Made by a program: the position numbers and the translations under genes. Shown piece by piece: positions 25,061 through 34,340 of a stretch of DNA of 64,000 nt. A model generated the notes under the pieces. That model searched no databases, was not told the DNA's origin, and saw only the letters and a list, made by a program, of their open reading frames with translations. Source of the stretch: Luteimicrobium subarcticum (GTDB lineage Bacteria; Actinomycetota; Actinomycetes; Actinomycetales; Cellulomonadaceae); NCBI RefSeq assembly GCF_002798015.1, contig NZ_PGTZ01000007.1, positions 310,001 through 374,000 of the forward strand, given 5' to 3'. Within the stretch, counting starts at the first letter, position 1; every line of letters starts with the position of its first letter.

Positions 25061-26719
25061 GTGCTGACCTTGGGGCCGACCGTGCTGACAGTAGCTCTGA
25101 CGCGGGCGTTGAGCGGAGGGCTCGCGGTCGCGCCGCCCGCGGACGCCCCCGTCGAGCCGACGACGGAGAAGGCCACCGACCTGCTCGTCACGCTCGTCGC
25201 GTGCGCGGGGGCGGTCGTGGTCGCGTACCTCGTGGGGACGTTGATATCCGTGCTGGTGCGCCGCCTCGGACGCCGCAGCGCGCTGTGGCGGGACGTGTCG
25301 CGCCGCCTGCGCCGCCCGGACCGCGTGATCCTCATGATCGTCGCGGTGTGGATCGCGGTGCGCGCGACCACGGACCCCGACAAGGCGTGGCGAGCTCCCG
25401 TGGAGCACCTGCTGCTCATCGGCCTCATCGTCGCGCTCGCGTGGTGGGTGGGCGCGCTCGCGTTCGTCCTCGAGGACTCGGCCCTCAGCCGCTACCAGGT
25501 CGACACGACCGACAACCGGCACGCGCGACGGGTCCGCACGCAGATCACCGTCATCCGGCGGCTCACCGTGTCGGTCATCGTCGTGTGCGCCATCGCGGGC
25601 GTCCTGCTCACGTTCTCGGCGGCGCGCGCGGCCGGTGCGAGCCTGCTGGCGTCCGCGGGCCTCATCTCGATCATCGCGGGCCTCGCGGCCCAGACGTCGC
25701 TCGCGAACGTGTTCGCCGGCATGCAGATCGTGTTCACCGACGCGATCCGCGTCGACGACGTCGTCGTGCTCGAGCAGGAGTGGGGTCGCATCGAGGAGAT
25801 CACCCTCACCTACGTGGTGGTGCACCTGTGGGACGACCGGCGCCTCATCCTGCCGTCCACCTACTTCACGACGACCCCGTACCAGAACTGGACGCGGCGG
25901 GCCTCGCAGCTGCTCGGCACGGTCGAGATGGACCTGGACTTCCGCGCCCCGCTCGGCGACATGCGTGCCGAGCTGGAGCGGCTGCTGGCCGCGAGCGAGC
26001 TGTGGGACCACCGTGTCGGCATCCTGCAGGTCACCGACGCCGTCGGCGGGTTCGCGCACGTCCGGGCCCTCGTCTCGGCGCCCGACGCACCTTCCCTGTT
26101 CGACCTGCGCTGCTACGTCCGCGAGGGGCTCGTGGACTGGCTGCAGCGCTCCGCCCCGTACGCCCTGCCGCAGACGAGGCTGCTCGGCGCCCAGGACGAC
26201 GGGGGCGTGCGCACCCCCGAGCAGGCGGCCGCGACCTCGCCGGCGGCGGTCCCCGCGAGCACGACAGCGGAGAGCACCGCCGCGCAGCCCGAGCTCCCCG
26301 AGCCGCGCGGGCACGCCCCCCACGTCCCCGTCGTGCCGCCCGACGTCACGCCCGTCGGTCCGCGGCGCACCAAGGGGCCCGTCCGGGTACCGGCGCTCCA
26401 GCAGCCCGCGCGGCGTGCGGCGGCGAGGTCGTCCGCTGACACGGCGCGGGACACCGACGAGACGATGCTCCTGACCCGCGTCAGCGACCCGTCGCAGTCC
26501 GCCCTGTTCACCGGCAGCCCCGAGGCGCGCGAACGGTCCCGGCACTTCGAGGGCCCCGGCCAGGACGTCATCGACGAGCGCGAGCGCACGGCCGAGCAGC
26601 CCGCCGTCGAGGCGGACGACGACCGGTCCGACGCCGCGGGCGACTCCGTGCACGACTCCGCGGCCCACCCCCCGCGCGACCCCGCCGACGAGACGGGCCG
26701 GGCGAACCGGCCGGAATGA
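25061..26719 (+). CDS. MscS-family mechanosensitive ion channel with long C-terminal tail
   Basis: 552 aa. Two to three N-terminal membrane helices, then the pore helix and beta domain of small-conductance mechanosensitive channels: SLLASAGLISIIAGLAAQTS gives the TM3 region and GMQIVFTDAIRVDDVVVLEQ the beta domain, with ILPSTYFTTTPYQNW. The channel part ends near residue 380; the last 170 residues are Ala/Pro/acidic, low complexity and probably disordered, unlike E. coli MscS. GTG 25061 is used, but GGGAGG touches it; TTG 25070 would fit the ribosome-binding site better. Role: turgor release on hypo-osmotic shock. Confidence 0.88.
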   Translation: MLTLGPTVLTVALTRALSGGLAVAPPADAPVEPTTEKATDLLVTLVACAGAVVVAYLVGTLISVLVRRLGRRSALWRDVSRRLRRPDRVILMIVAVWIAVRATTDPDKAWRAPVEHLLLIGLIVALAWWVGALAFVLEDSALSRYQVDTTDNRHARRVRTQITVIRRLTVSVIVVCAIAGVLLTFSAARAAGASLLASAGLISIIAGLAAQTSLANVFAGMQIVFTDAIRVDDVVVLEQEWGRIEEITLTYVVVHLWDDRRLILPSTYFTTTPYQNWTRRASQLLGTVEMDLDFRAPLGDMRAELERLLAASELWDHRVGILQVTDAVGGFAHVRALVSAPDAPSLFDLRCYVREGLVDWLQRSAPYALPQTRLLGAQDDGGVRTPEQAAATSPAAVPASTTAESTAAQPELPEPRGHAPHVPVVPPDVTPVGPRRTKGPVRVPALQQPARRAAARSSADTARDTDETMLLTRVSDPSQSALFTGSPEARERSRHFEGPGQDVIDERERTAEQPAVEADDDRSDAAGDSVHDSAAHPPRDPADETGRANRPE

Positions 26720-26747
26720 ACCGGGCGCCCGGCGGGGTTGCGCCGGG

Positions 26748-27794
26748 GTGACCGCTCTCTCCGTGCTCGACCTCGTGCCCGTCCGCTCCGACCAGACGAC
26801 GTCCGACGCCCTCGCCGCGTCGCTCGCCCTCGCACGCACCGCCGACGACCTCGGCTTCGCGCGCTACTGGCTCGCCGAGCACCACAACATGCGCGCCGTC
26901 GCGGCGACCAACCCACCCGTCCTGGTGGCTCTGTTCGCGTCCGCGACGCGGCGCATCGTCGTCGGCTCGGGTGGCGTCATGCTGCCCAACCACCCGGCGC
27001 TCGTCGTCGCCGAGCAGTTCGGGCTGCTCGAGGCGGCGTTCCCCGGCCGCATCGACCTGGGTATCGGGCGCGCGCCCGGGTCCGACCCGGTGACGAGCTA
27101 CCTGCTGCGTGGCGGTCGTGCCGCCGACGGCGTCGACCCCGCCGAGCAGTTCCCCGAGGAGGTCGCGACCGTCGTCGGGCTGCTCCAGCCGGGTGGTGTC
27201 TCGCTCGCGCTCGGGGCGCGCTCCTACGACCTCGCGGCCACCCCGGCCGCCACGTCCGCGCCGACGGTCTGGCTGCTCGGCTCGTCCATGTACTCGGCGC
27301 AGCTCGCCGCCGCCCGCGGCCTGCCGTACGTGTTCGCGAGCCACTTCGGAGGTGGGGGAGCGCACGAGGCGCTCGCGGCCTACCGCTCCGGCTTCCGCCC
27401 GTCCGAGGCGCTCGCCGCACCCCGGACGATCGGCGTCGTCAACGCCGTCGTGGCGGCCGACGCCGACGAGGCGCACCGCCTCGCCCTCCCGCAGCAGCGC
27501 TCCATGTACCGGCTGCGGTCGGGCGGTCCGCTCGTCCCGGGCGAGCTCGTCGAGGACGCCGAGGCATCCCCGCTCGACCCGCGCGCCGCCGCGACCGCGA
27601 CCGCGATGTCCGCCACCTGGGTGGTCGGCGACGCCGCGTCCGCGGCCGAGCAGGTTCGGGCGTTCGCCGACGACCTGCGTGTCGACGAGGTCATGGTCTC
27701 GCCCGTCGCCGGCGCCTTCACCGGCACCCCCGCCGACGCGTCCCCGGCCCGCGAGGAGACGCTGCGGCTGCTCGCCCAGGAGCTCCTGCCCTGA
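26748..27794 (+). CDS. LLM-class (luciferase-like) flavin-dependent oxidoreductase
   Basis: 348-aa TIM-barrel protein of the bacterial luciferase superfamily. N-terminal LSVLDLVPVR and the block LGFARYWLAEHHNM are characteristic of the MsnO8/LLM subgroup, followed by GSGGVMLPNHPALVVAEQFG and RIDLGIGRAPGSD. Expected to bind FMN or F420 and act as a monooxygenase or reductase; the substrate cannot be inferred. GTG 26748. A 6-bp hairpin with a GAGA loop (27805-27820) follows the stop by about 10 bp. Confidence 0.88.
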   Translation: MTALSVLDLVPVRSDQTTSDALAASLALARTADDLGFARYWLAEHHNMRAVAATNPPVLVALFASATRRIVVGSGGVMLPNHPALVVAEQFGLLEAAFPGRIDLGIGRAPGSDPVTSYLLRGGRAADGVDPAEQFPEEVATVVGLLQPGGVSLALGARSYDLAATPAATSAPTVWLLGSSMYSAQLAAARGLPYVFASHFGGGGAHEALAAYRSGFRPSEALAAPRTIGVVNAVVAADADEAHRLALPQQRSMYRLRSGGPLVPGELVEDAEASPLDPRAAATATAMSATWVVGDAASAAEQVRAFADDLRVDEVMVSPVAGAFTGTPADASPAREETLRLLAQELLP

Positions 27795-27996
27795 TCGCCG
27801 CACCCGCCGCGAGAGCGGCGTGTGCGACAATGGGGACGAGGGCTTGCGCGACATCCCGCGCGCCCCACGTCGTGGAGATCCCCCGATCACTCGCGCGGCG
27901 ACCCACGACCCATCACACCCGTCCGTCCCTCTGCCCTGCCACGTCCGGCCCCTCGCCGGTGCCCGGCGCGGCGGCCGGCGGACGCGAGAGGTAGAC
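27795..27996 (+). promoter_or_regulatory. Promoter and long leader of the DEAD-box helicase gene
   Basis: GACAAT at 27826-27831, preceded by TGTGC, is a plausible extended -10; transcription from it would leave a leader of about 160 nt before ATG 27997. Long leaders are usual for cold-inducible DEAD-box genes. Only a small hairpin (CCACgtcGTGG) was noticed within it. Confidence 0.4.
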
Positions 27997-29583
27997 ATGA
28001 CATCTCGTTTCACCGACTTCGCCCTGCCCGCCGTCGTCCTGCGTGCGCTCGCCGACCAGGGCATCGAGTCCCCGTTCCCCATCCAGTCGGCCACGCTGCC
28101 CGACACCCTCGCCGGCCGTGACGTGCTCGGCCGCGGCCGCACCGGCTCCGGCAAGACGCTCGCGTTCTCGCTGCCCGTCGTGACGCGGCTCGCCGAGCCC
28201 GGCCGCGACGGCCGTCCGGTGCGCCGCCAGCCGCGTCGCCCCCGCGCGCTCGTGCTCTGCCCGACGCGCGAGCTCGCCAACCAGATCGCCGCGACCCTCG
28301 AGCCGCTCGCGTCCGCGCTCGGCCTGCGCACCACGACCGTGTTCGGCGGCGTCGCGCAGTCCCGCCAGGTCACCGCGCTCGACGCCGGCGTCGACGTCCT
28401 CGTCGCCTGCCCGGGCCGGCTCGAGGACCTGCTCAAGCAGGGCCTGCTCACGCTCGACGGCGTCGAGATCACCGTGCTCGACGAGGCCGACCACATGGCC
28501 GACCTCGGCTTCCTGCCGGGCGTCAAGCGGATCATGGACCGCACCCCGGCCAAGGGCCAGCGCCTCCTGTTCTCCGCGACGCTCGACAACGGCGTGGACC
28601 AGCTCGTCCGCCGCTACCTGCACGAGCCGCAGAGCCACTCGGTCGACTCCGCCGAGTCGCCGGTCGCCGCGATGACGCACCACGTGCTCCTGGTCTCCGA
28701 CGCCGGTGCCAAGAAGCAGCTCGTGCACGACCTCGCGTCCGGCACCGGGCGTCGCGTGCTCTTCATGCGCACCAAGCACCAGGCCAAGAAGCTCGCCAAG
28801 CAGCTCACGGCCGACGGCGTCCCCGCCGTCGACCTGCACGGCAACCTCGGCCAGGGCGCGCGCGAGCGCAACCTCGAGGCGTTCTCGTCGGGCGCAGTCA
28901 AGGTGCTCGTCGCGACCGACATCGCGGCGCGCGGCATCCACGTCGACGAGGTCGAGCTCGTCGTGCACGTCGACCCGCCGGCCGAGCACAAGGCGTACCT
29001 CCACCGGTCGGGCCGCACCGCGCGCGCCGGCTCCGGCGGCGACGTCGTCACGCTCGTCCTGCCCGAGCAGACCGGTGACGTCCGGACGCTGCTCCGGCAG
29101 GCGAAGATCACCGCGCAGCCGCGCAAGGTCGTCGTCGGCGACGCCGGTGTCGAGGCCCTCGTCGGCGAGCGTGCCGCGTACGTGACGCCCACCGCGCCGG
29201 CGCCCGTGCAACAGCAGGGCAAGAAGGGCGGCGCGGGCCGTCAGGGTTCGCGCGGCGCGCAGGGCGACGGCGCGCGCGACGCGTCGGCCCCGGCCGGCGG
29301 CGGCTCGGGTCGTCGTCGCGGCGGTCGCGGCCGCGGCGCCGCGGGGACGGGCAGCCAGTCCGGTCAGCAGTCGTCGCAGCAGTCGCAGCGGTCGGGCCGT
29401 CCGGCGGGCCAGTCCGGTCGTCCGGCCCGTGCGGGCGAGGGTGCCTCGCGCGGCAACGGCGGGTCCGGGGCGGGCACCTTGGCGGCCCGTTCGGGTGGCG
29501 CTCCGCGCCGCGGCGGTCGCGGTCGCGTCCAGCGCGGCGCGGGCAGCCCGACCGTCTACTCGACGTCCTCGCCGCAGCGCTGA
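27997..29583 (+). CDS. DEAD/DEAH-box RNA helicase
   Basis: 528 aa. The two RecA domains carry the Q motif ([11 protein letters not shown]), Walker [17 protein letters not shown], motif Ia/Ib GGVAQ and CPGRL, DEAD as [13 protein letters not shown] in LFSATLDN, and in domain 2 [10 protein letters not shown] and [10 protein letters not shown]. The final 120 residues are a basic Gly/Arg/Ser/Gln-rich tail that would bind RNA non-specifically, as in RhlE/CsdA-type helicases. Likely acts in RNA remodelling or ribosome assembly, often cold induced. Start ATG 27997 after GAGAGG. A 17-bp terminator hairpin follows. Confidence 0.95.
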   Translation: MTSRFTDFALPAVVLRALADQGIESPFPIQSATLPDTLAGRDVLGRGRTGSGKTLAFSLPVVTRLAEPGRDGRPVRRQPRRPRALVLCPTRELANQIAATLEPLASALGLRTTTVFGGVAQSRQVTALDAGVDVLVACPGRLEDLLKQGLLTLDGVEITVLDEADHMADLGFLPGVKRIMDRTPAKGQRLLFSATLDNGVDQLVRRYLHEPQSHSVDSAESPVAAMTHHVLLVSDAGAKKQLVHDLASGTGRRVLFMRTKHQAKKLAKQLTADGVPAVDLHGNLGQGARERNLEAFSSGAVKVLVATDIAARGIHVDEVELVVHVDPPAEHKAYLHRSGRTARAGSGGDVVTLVLPEQTGDVRTLLRQAKITAQPRKVVVGDAGVEALVGERAAYVTPTAPAPVQQQGKKGGAGRQGSRGAQGDGARDASAPAGGGSGRRRGGRGRGAAGTGSQSGQQSSQQSQRSGRPAGQSGRPARAGEGASRGNGGSGAGTLAARSGGAPRRGGRGRVQRGAGSPTVYSTSSPQR

Positions 29584-29589
29584 GGACGT

Positions 29590-29630
29590 CCCCCGCTGAC
29601 GGCGACGTCTGCCGTCGCCGTCAGCGGGGG
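29590..29630 (+). terminator. Terminator after the helicase gene
   Basis: Perfect 17-bp inverted repeat (29590-29606 with 29614-29630), 7-nt loop, 6 bp after the stop. Confidence 0.8.
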
Positions 29631-29717
29631 GTCGGCAGCGGGGGGGGGTCAGCGGCACCCGGGTGGCGGGGAACACCTCGCACGCCCGTCCCGTTGGACG
29701 GGGTGGAGGTGGACCAC

Positions 29718-30161
29718 ATGTCCCTGAGGAACCTGTTCGACAGCCCGAGCCCGGCGAACGGCTACGAGGTCACCAAGTCCGACGACGCGTGGCGCGAGGA
29801 GCTCTCGCGCGAGGAGTACCAGGTGCTCCGCCACGCCGGCACGGAACGCCCCTGGACGGGTGAGCTGCTCGACGAGAAGCGCACCGGCGTGTACCGCTGT
29901 CGCGGGTGCGGCAACGAGCTCTTCCGGTCCGACACGAAGTTCGACTCGCACTGCGGCTGGCCGAGCTTCTTCGCCGCGAAGGACTCCGACGCCGTCGAGC
30001 TCATCGAGGACCGCAGCCACGGCATGGTCCGCGTCGAGGTGCGCTGCGCCCGGTGCGGGTCCCACCTGGGGCACGTCTTCGACGACGCGCCGCAGACCCC
30101 GACGGGGGACCGGTACTGCATGAACTCGGTCTCGCTGACGTTCGAGCCGGCTCAGGCCTGA
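29718..30161 (+). CDS. msrB: Peptide-methionine (R)-S-oxide reductase
   Basis: 147-aa cytoplasmic repair enzyme that reduces methionine-R-sulfoxide in proteins. Two zinc-binding CxxC pairs are seen (YRCRGCGN and VRCARCGS), with GWPSF, the LGHVFDD loop, and the catalytic cysteine in RYCMNS. Full length for the family and complete. Start ATG 29718 (MSLRNLF). Its last 10 bp overlap the end of the convergent marR-type gene, leaving no room for a separate terminator. Confidence 0.95.
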   Translation: MSLRNLFDSPSPANGYEVTKSDDAWREELSREEYQVLRHAGTERPWTGELLDEKRTGVYRCRGCGNELFRSDTKFDSHCGWPSFFAAKDSDAVELIEDRSHGMVRVEVRCARCGSHLGHVFDDAPQTPTGDRYCMNSVSLTFEPAQA

Positions 30162-30631
30162 CGGGCGCGCCAGGCCTCGACCGACGCGGAGTAGCGGGCG
30201 AGCAGGTCGGCGAACTGGTCGACGTCGTCGTCCGGCCACTCGGTCAGGACGTCGTCGAGCCACTGGAGCCGGTTGGCCTGCGCGTCGGAGATGCGCTGCG
30301 TGCCGACCGCGGTGAGCGAGATGAGCTGGCCGCGCGAGTCCGCCGGGTCGACCGTCCGCGTGATGATCTCGAGGTCCTCGAGGCGCGAGAGCTGGCGCGA
30401 GATGGTCGCCCGGCCGATGCCGAACCGCTGGGCGAGCTCGGTGGCGTGGACCCCGGGCTCGTCGCGGATCACCATGAGCAGCGGGTAGGCGCTGGCCTCG
30501 AGGTCCGGGTGGACGCGTCGGGCGAGCTCCGCGGACGCCGCGGTGGCCCGACGCAGGACCAGGCGCAGCTCCTGCTCGACCCGGGGGAGGGGGATACGTC
30601 GGCCCGTCTCGGGGGCGTCAAGTCCTGGCAT
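30152..30631 (-). CDS. MarR-family transcriptional regulator
   Basis: 159 aa. Winged helix-turn-helix in the middle: [24 protein letters not shown] forms the DNA-reading helix and [19 protein letters not shown] the wing with the DxR motif of MarR proteins. N- and C-terminal helices form the dimer interface. Start ATG 30631. Neighbours are msrB (convergent, 10-bp overlap) and a divergent gene of unknown role at 30708. No cysteine suited to redox sensing is evident. Ligand and targets unknown. Confidence 0.9.
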   Translation of the reverse strand: MPGLDAPETGRRIPLPRVEQELRLVLRRATAASAELARRVHPDLEASAYPLLMVIRDEPGVHATELAQRFGIGRATISRQLSRLEDLEIITRTVDPADSRGQLISLTAVGTQRISDAQANRLQWLDDVLTEWPDDDVDQFADLLARYSASVEAWRARQA

Positions 30632-30707
30632 GCGCTCATTGTGGCGCCTCCGTGGCCTCTTGCGCGACGTCTGCCCGTCCTGCCGGGAGGGATGCGAGGC
30701 TGGACCC

Positions 30708-31346
30708 GTGACCGGAGACACCCCGCGCCGCCCGCGGCGCCCCGCGATGCTCGACCCCCGCGACGCCGACGAGCTCCCCGGCGAGCTCGATCCCGCCCTG
30801 CGCGACCAGGTCGCGCACACCACCGCGGCCGCGATGGTGCACGGTGCGCGGGCGAGCGAGGATCCCGTGGTCGTCGAGCGGCTCGTGACCCTCGTCGAGC
30901 GCGAGGGGCTCGACACGGTGGCGGGGCTGTGGGCCGACAGCGCGCCGGCGACCCTCCCCGGCGCCCTGTGGCGGCTGTACGCGCTGCGCGACTGGGTGCG
31001 GCGCGACCCCGAGGTCGTCGCGCTGCGGTACCGCCTCGGCGTCCACGCGGCACCCGTCGCGGAGGTCGTGGCCGGCGTCGAGAGCCCGCCCGGCCCCGAC
31101 GAGGTCCGGTCGGTCGCCGACGCGGTGCTGTCCGGCGTCTTCGCGGGCGACCTCGCCGTCGCGCTCGAGCGGGCCGCCTCGTTCTGCCGCGTCGTGGCCG
31201 TGGGTGCGACGCACGACGCCGACGAGCGCGAGACGACCGACCCCGACGCGGCGCTCCGGCTCACGCGCGGCGCCTCCGCGCTCCTGCGCACGGCGGAGGA
31301 CCTCGAGCACGCCGCGGCGCTGTGGCGCACCGACCGCCTCGAGTGA
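30708..31346 (+). CDS. Conserved actinobacterial protein of unknown function
   Basis: 212-aa mainly helical soluble protein. Conserved-looking stretches include RRPAMLDPRDADELPGELDP near the start, LPGALWRLYALRDWVRRDPE in the middle and LERAASFCRVVAVGATHDAD towards the end. Similar proteins occur across actinobacteria without a defined function; no catalytic motif was recognised. Start GTG 30708. Divergent from the MarR gene (76 bp apart), so it may be one of its targets, which is inference. Confidence 0.78.
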   Translation: MTGDTPRRPRRPAMLDPRDADELPGELDPALRDQVAHTTAAAMVHGARASEDPVVVERLVTLVEREGLDTVAGLWADSAPATLPGALWRLYALRDWVRRDPEVVALRYRLGVHAAPVAEVVAGVESPPGPDEVRSVADAVLSGVFAGDLAVALERAASFCRVVAVGATHDADERETTDPDAALRLTRGASALLRTAEDLEHAAALWRTDRLE

Positions 31347-31401
31347 CGGGTGCGCGCGCTCTGCGCGACGGGCGGCCCACGAGGAGACGTAGACTGGTCG
31401 G

Positions 31402-31489
31402 GCGACGCCGGGCCGCGGTAGCCCCGGGCTCCACATTCAGCCGCTACGAGCGGCCTTCGCGCCGACAGGCGCTCCCGGTCCGGCGTCGC
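31402..31489 (+). ncRNA. Candidate structured RNA (three-way junction) upstream of the phosphate transport operon
   Basis: By hand folding: P1 is 10 perfect bp (31402-31411 with 31480-31489). Inside, P2 is an arm of 5+5+4 bp (31412-31416/31450-31454, 31418-31422/31443-31447, 31427-31430/31439-31442) with loop CCACATTC, and P3 is 5 bp (31459-31463/31468-31472) with a GACA loop. A TAGACT -10-like hexamer at 31390-31395 would start transcription at the foot of P1. I do not recognise it as a known riboswitch. It could be a leader element of the operon or a separate RNA. Confidence 0.45.
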
Positions 31490-31508
31490 GCACCTCCCCG
31501 ACGCACGG

Positions 31509-31526
31509 TTTCACGGCGTCTTCACC
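31509..31526 (+). promoter_or_regulatory. Candidate PhoP box upstream of the PhoU-like/PiT operon
   Basis: TTTCACG (31509-31515) and CTTCACC (31520-31526) start exactly 11 bp apart, close to the GTTCACC direct-repeat form of actinobacterial PhoP boxes. A TAGATT -10-like hexamer follows near 31566, and the start codon is at 31629. Phosphate-starvation control of a phosphate transporter is expected, but binding is not shown. Confidence 0.5.
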
Positions 31527-31628
31527 GTCACGTGGCCTTCAGTTCTGCCTGTGCCCGCTGCTCGGTTAGATTGGAGGCGCCCCGTCGGGCTACGACGGGA
31601 CGAGACCGTCCCCACACCGGAGCCCACC

Positions 31629-32249
31629 GTGCCCTTGCGCTTCACCCCGCGCGACACGTCGTTCTTCGACCTCCTCGCGGAGCTGGCCACCCACCTCGTC
31701 ACCGGTGCGGACCTCCTGGCCCAGCTGCTGGGCGCGGACCGCCCCGAGCGCAAGGCGCTCGCCAAGCAGCTCGGCGACGTCGAGCACGACGCGGACGAGA
31801 CGACCCACGCGATCATGCGTCGCCTCAACCAGACCTTCGTGACCCCGTTCGACCGTGACGACATCTACGCGCTGGCGTCGGCGCTCGACGACTGCATGGA
31901 CTTCATGGAGGAGGCGGCGGACCTCATCGTCCTGTACCGGATCGGCGAGCTGCCGGCCCGGGTCTCCGACCAGGTGCAGGTCCTCCAGCGGGCCGCCGAG
32001 CTCACCGCCGACGCGATGCCTCGGCTGCGCTCGATGAGCGACCTCGCCGACTTCTGGGTCGAGGTCAACCGCCTCGAGAACCAGGCCGACAAGCTGCACC
32101 GCAAGCTCCTCGCGGAGCTCTTCGACAACGTGGCCGACCCCATCGAGCTCATGAAGCTCAAGGAGGTCGTCGAGATCCTCGAGGCCGCCGCCGACGCGTT
32201 CGAGAAGGTCGCCAACACCGTCGAGACCATCGCGCTCAAGGAGTCCTGA
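31629..32249 (+). CDS. DUF47 PhoU-like protein, partner of the PiT transporter
   Basis: 206-aa helical-bundle protein of the PhoU_div (DUF47) family. Seen blocks: TPRDTSFFDLLAELATHL, LGDVEHDADETTHAIMRRLNQTFVTPFDRDDIY and VNRLENQADKLHRKLLAELF, the repeated acidic metal-binding pattern of PhoU-like proteins. Such genes are nearly always next to pit, and their products are thought to regulate the transporter. GTG 31629; 5 bp separate it from the pit gene. The upstream region holds a PhoP-box-like repeat and a structured RNA candidate. Confidence 0.93.
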   Translation: MPLRFTPRDTSFFDLLAELATHLVTGADLLAQLLGADRPERKALAKQLGDVEHDADETTHAIMRRLNQTFVTPFDRDDIYALASALDDCMDFMEEAADLIVLYRIGELPARVSDQVQVLQRAAELTADAMPRLRSMSDLADFWVEVNRLENQADKLHRKLLAELFDNVADPIELMKLKEVVEILEAAADAFEKVANTVETIALKES

Positions 32250-32254
32250 GACCG

Positions 32255-33259
32255 GTGGAAGCGGCACTCGTCGTCGCGGTGGTCGCGCTCGCCCTGGGCT
32301 TCGACTACACGAACGGCTTCCACGACGCGGCCAACGCGATCGCGACCTCGGTGTCCACCCGGGCGCTCACGCCGCGCATCGCGCTGCTCATGGCCGCCGT
32401 CATGAACTTCGTCGGCGCGCTGCTGGGCACCGCGGTCGCCGAGACCATCGCGAAGTCGATCGTCGACCTGGGCGACGCGTCCGACCGGGAGTCGCTCGTC
32501 GTGATCCTGTGCGCCCTCGGCGGCGCGATCACGTGGAACCTCATCACCTGGTGGTTCGGGCTCCCGTCGTCGTCCACGCACGCGCTGATCGGCGGGCTCG
32601 TGGGTGCCGGCCTGGTCGGCGGGCTCGGGATCTACTGGGCGAGCGTGTGGGACAAGGTCGTCCTGCCGATGGTGTTCTCGCCCCTCGTCGGGTTCTGCCT
32701 CGCGTTCGCGGTGATGGTCGGGGTCATGTGGCTGTTCCGGAACGCGGCCCCTGCCAAGACGTTCCGGCGGTTCCGGCTCGCGCAGACGGTGTCGTCCTCC
32801 GCGATGGCGCTGGGCCACGGTCTGCAGGACGCGCAGAAGACCATGGGTGTCATCTACCTGGCGCTCATCACCGTCGGGTGGGCCGACCCCGACAAGGGCA
32901 TCCCGCTGTGGGTCAAGATCTGCGCGGCCTCCGCGATCTCGCTGGGCACCTACTCGGGCGGCTGGCGCATCATGCGCACGCTGGGCCGCCGCATCATCGA
33001 GCTCGACCCGGCGCGCGGCTTCGTCGCCGAGTCGGTGTCCGCCGGGGTGCTGTACGTCAACGCGTTCGTCCTGCACGCCCCCGTCTCGACGACGCACACG
33101 GTGACGTCCGCGATCATGGGCGTCGGCGCGACCAAGCGGCTCTCCGCGGTCCGCTGGGGCGTCGCCAAGAACATCGCGGCCGCGTGGGTGCTGACCCTCC
33201 CGGCCGCCGCGGCGGTCGCCGCGCTGATCTTCGCGATCCTCAACCCGATCCTGACCTGA
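32255..33259 (+). CDS. pit: Low-affinity inorganic phosphate transporter, PiT family
   Basis: 334-aa polytopic membrane protein. The two inverted PiT signatures are present: GFDYTNGFHDAANAIATSVS near the N-terminus and GLQDAQKTMG in the second half, with GLPSSSTHALIGGLVGA and APVSTTHTVTSAIMGVG. Transports phosphate, usually as a metal-phosphate complex, driven by protons. Start GTG 32255. It converges on the Nudix gene with only 4 bp between stops, so transcription of the two may interfere. Confidence 0.95.
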   Translation: MEAALVVAVVALALGFDYTNGFHDAANAIATSVSTRALTPRIALLMAAVMNFVGALLGTAVAETIAKSIVDLGDASDRESLVVILCALGGAITWNLITWWFGLPSSSTHALIGGLVGAGLVGGLGIYWASVWDKVVLPMVFSPLVGFCLAFAVMVGVMWLFRNAAPAKTFRRFRLAQTVSSSAMALGHGLQDAQKTMGVIYLALITVGWADPDKGIPLWVKICAASAISLGTYSGGWRIMRTLGRRIIELDPARGFVAESVSAGVLYVNAFVLHAPVSTTHTVTSAIMGVGATKRLSAVRWGVAKNIAAAWVLTLPAAAAVAALIFAILNPILT

Positions 33260-33263
33260 CAGG

Positions 33264-34340
33264 TCAGACGACGGGACGCACCGTCTCGGCCGCCACCACC
33301 CGCGGCCCCTTCGCCGTCGTCGCGACGTGCGCCACGACGGCGTCGCCCGGCTCGAGGAACGGGTCGTGCTGCGGCAGGGCGTCCGCGACCGGGCGGCGGG
33401 AGTGCTCCGCCAGCACGTCGAGCACCGTCGGGAGCACCGGCCGGTGCGTGCACAGGGCTGCGGGGATCGGCGAGTCGAGCAGGTCGCGCACGATCGCGGC
33501 GACCAGCGCGGGCGACCGCTTGTGGTCCGCCTCCGTCAGCCGGTCGTGCTGGTGCGGCTCGAGGCCGGCGGCGCGTGCGTAGAGCGCGACCGTCTGCGCA
33601 CAGCGCGTCCACTCGCTCGTCACCAGGTCGACCACCCCGTACGCGGCGAGGATCGGCACGAGTGCGGCCGCCTGGGCCCACCCGGCGGGCAGCAGCGGGC
33701 GCGTGAGCTCGGTGCCGGCCCAGTAGGCCCGCTGCATCGCGGTGCCGTGGCGCACGACCACCAGGGGACGCGTGACGAGGCGCTCGTGCTCGTGCTCGCG
33801 CACGAGAGCCACGAGCGGCTGACGGTCGGCCTGCCGGGTGAGTGCTTCCGCGGCGTCGTCGACGTCCAGCCAGCGGCTCTCGTCGATCTCCGCGGGGTCG
33901 ACGGGCGCGACGGGGAAGCGCGCCGCCAGCGCCGCCTCGTGCCGGTGCTTCGCGGGCGTCGCCGCCCAGTAGTGCACGCGCTTCACCCGGCCGTCGGGCA
34001 CCAGGTACTGCAGCCCGGGGAGCGGAGTGCCGAGGACGACGTGGACCCCGGTCTCCTCCATGACCTCGCGCACCGCGGTGACCGCCTGCGTCTCCCCGGG
34101 GTCGACCTTGCCCTTCGGCCAGGACCAGTCGTCGTACCGCGGACGGTGCACCAGGAGGACCTGCAACCGCCCCTTGCGCTCGCGCCACACGAGCGCCCCG
34201 GCCGACTCGATGACCCGCGACCGCGGCGCCTTGTGCACGCGCCGCAGGGACATCTCGGCCGACGGCAGGACGAGCGGCCGCGACGCCGTCGCCCGGGAGG
34301 GCTTCGGCGACGTGTAACCGGCGTGGAGCGGGTGGGTCAC
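33264..34340 (-). CDS. Nudix hydrolase fused to a histidine-phosphatase domain (MutT1-like)
   Basis: 358 aa from GTG 34340, which overlaps the ppk stop as GTGA; ATG 34253 (MSLRRVHK) is an alternative giving 329 aa. The N-terminal Nudix domain has the box from GKVDPGET to REVMEETGV; the C-terminal half begins LVVVRHGTA, the RHG motif of phosphoglycerate-mutase-like phosphatases, and ends with a second conserved His in CTHRPVLP. This order matches mycobacterial MutT1, which acts on 8-oxo-(d)GTP and diadenosine polyphosphates. Coupling to polyphosphate kinase suggests nucleotide/polyphosphate housekeeping. Confidence 0.9.
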   Translation of the reverse strand: MTHPLHAGYTSPKPSRATASRPLVLPSAEMSLRRVHKAPRSRVIESAGALVWRERKGRLQVLLVHRPRYDDWSWPKGKVDPGETQAVTAVREVMEETGVHVVLGTPLPGLQYLVPDGRVKRVHYWAATPAKHRHEAALAARFPVAPVDPAEIDESRWLDVDDAAEALTRQADRQPLVALVREHEHERLVTRPLVVVRHGTAMQRAYWAGTELTRPLLPAGWAQAAALVPILAAYGVVDLVTSEWTRCAQTVALYARAAGLEPHQHDRLTEADHKRSPALVAAIVRDLLDSPIPAALCTHRPVLPTVLDVLAEHSRRPVADALPQHDPFLEPGDAVVAHVATTAKGPRVVAAETVRPVV

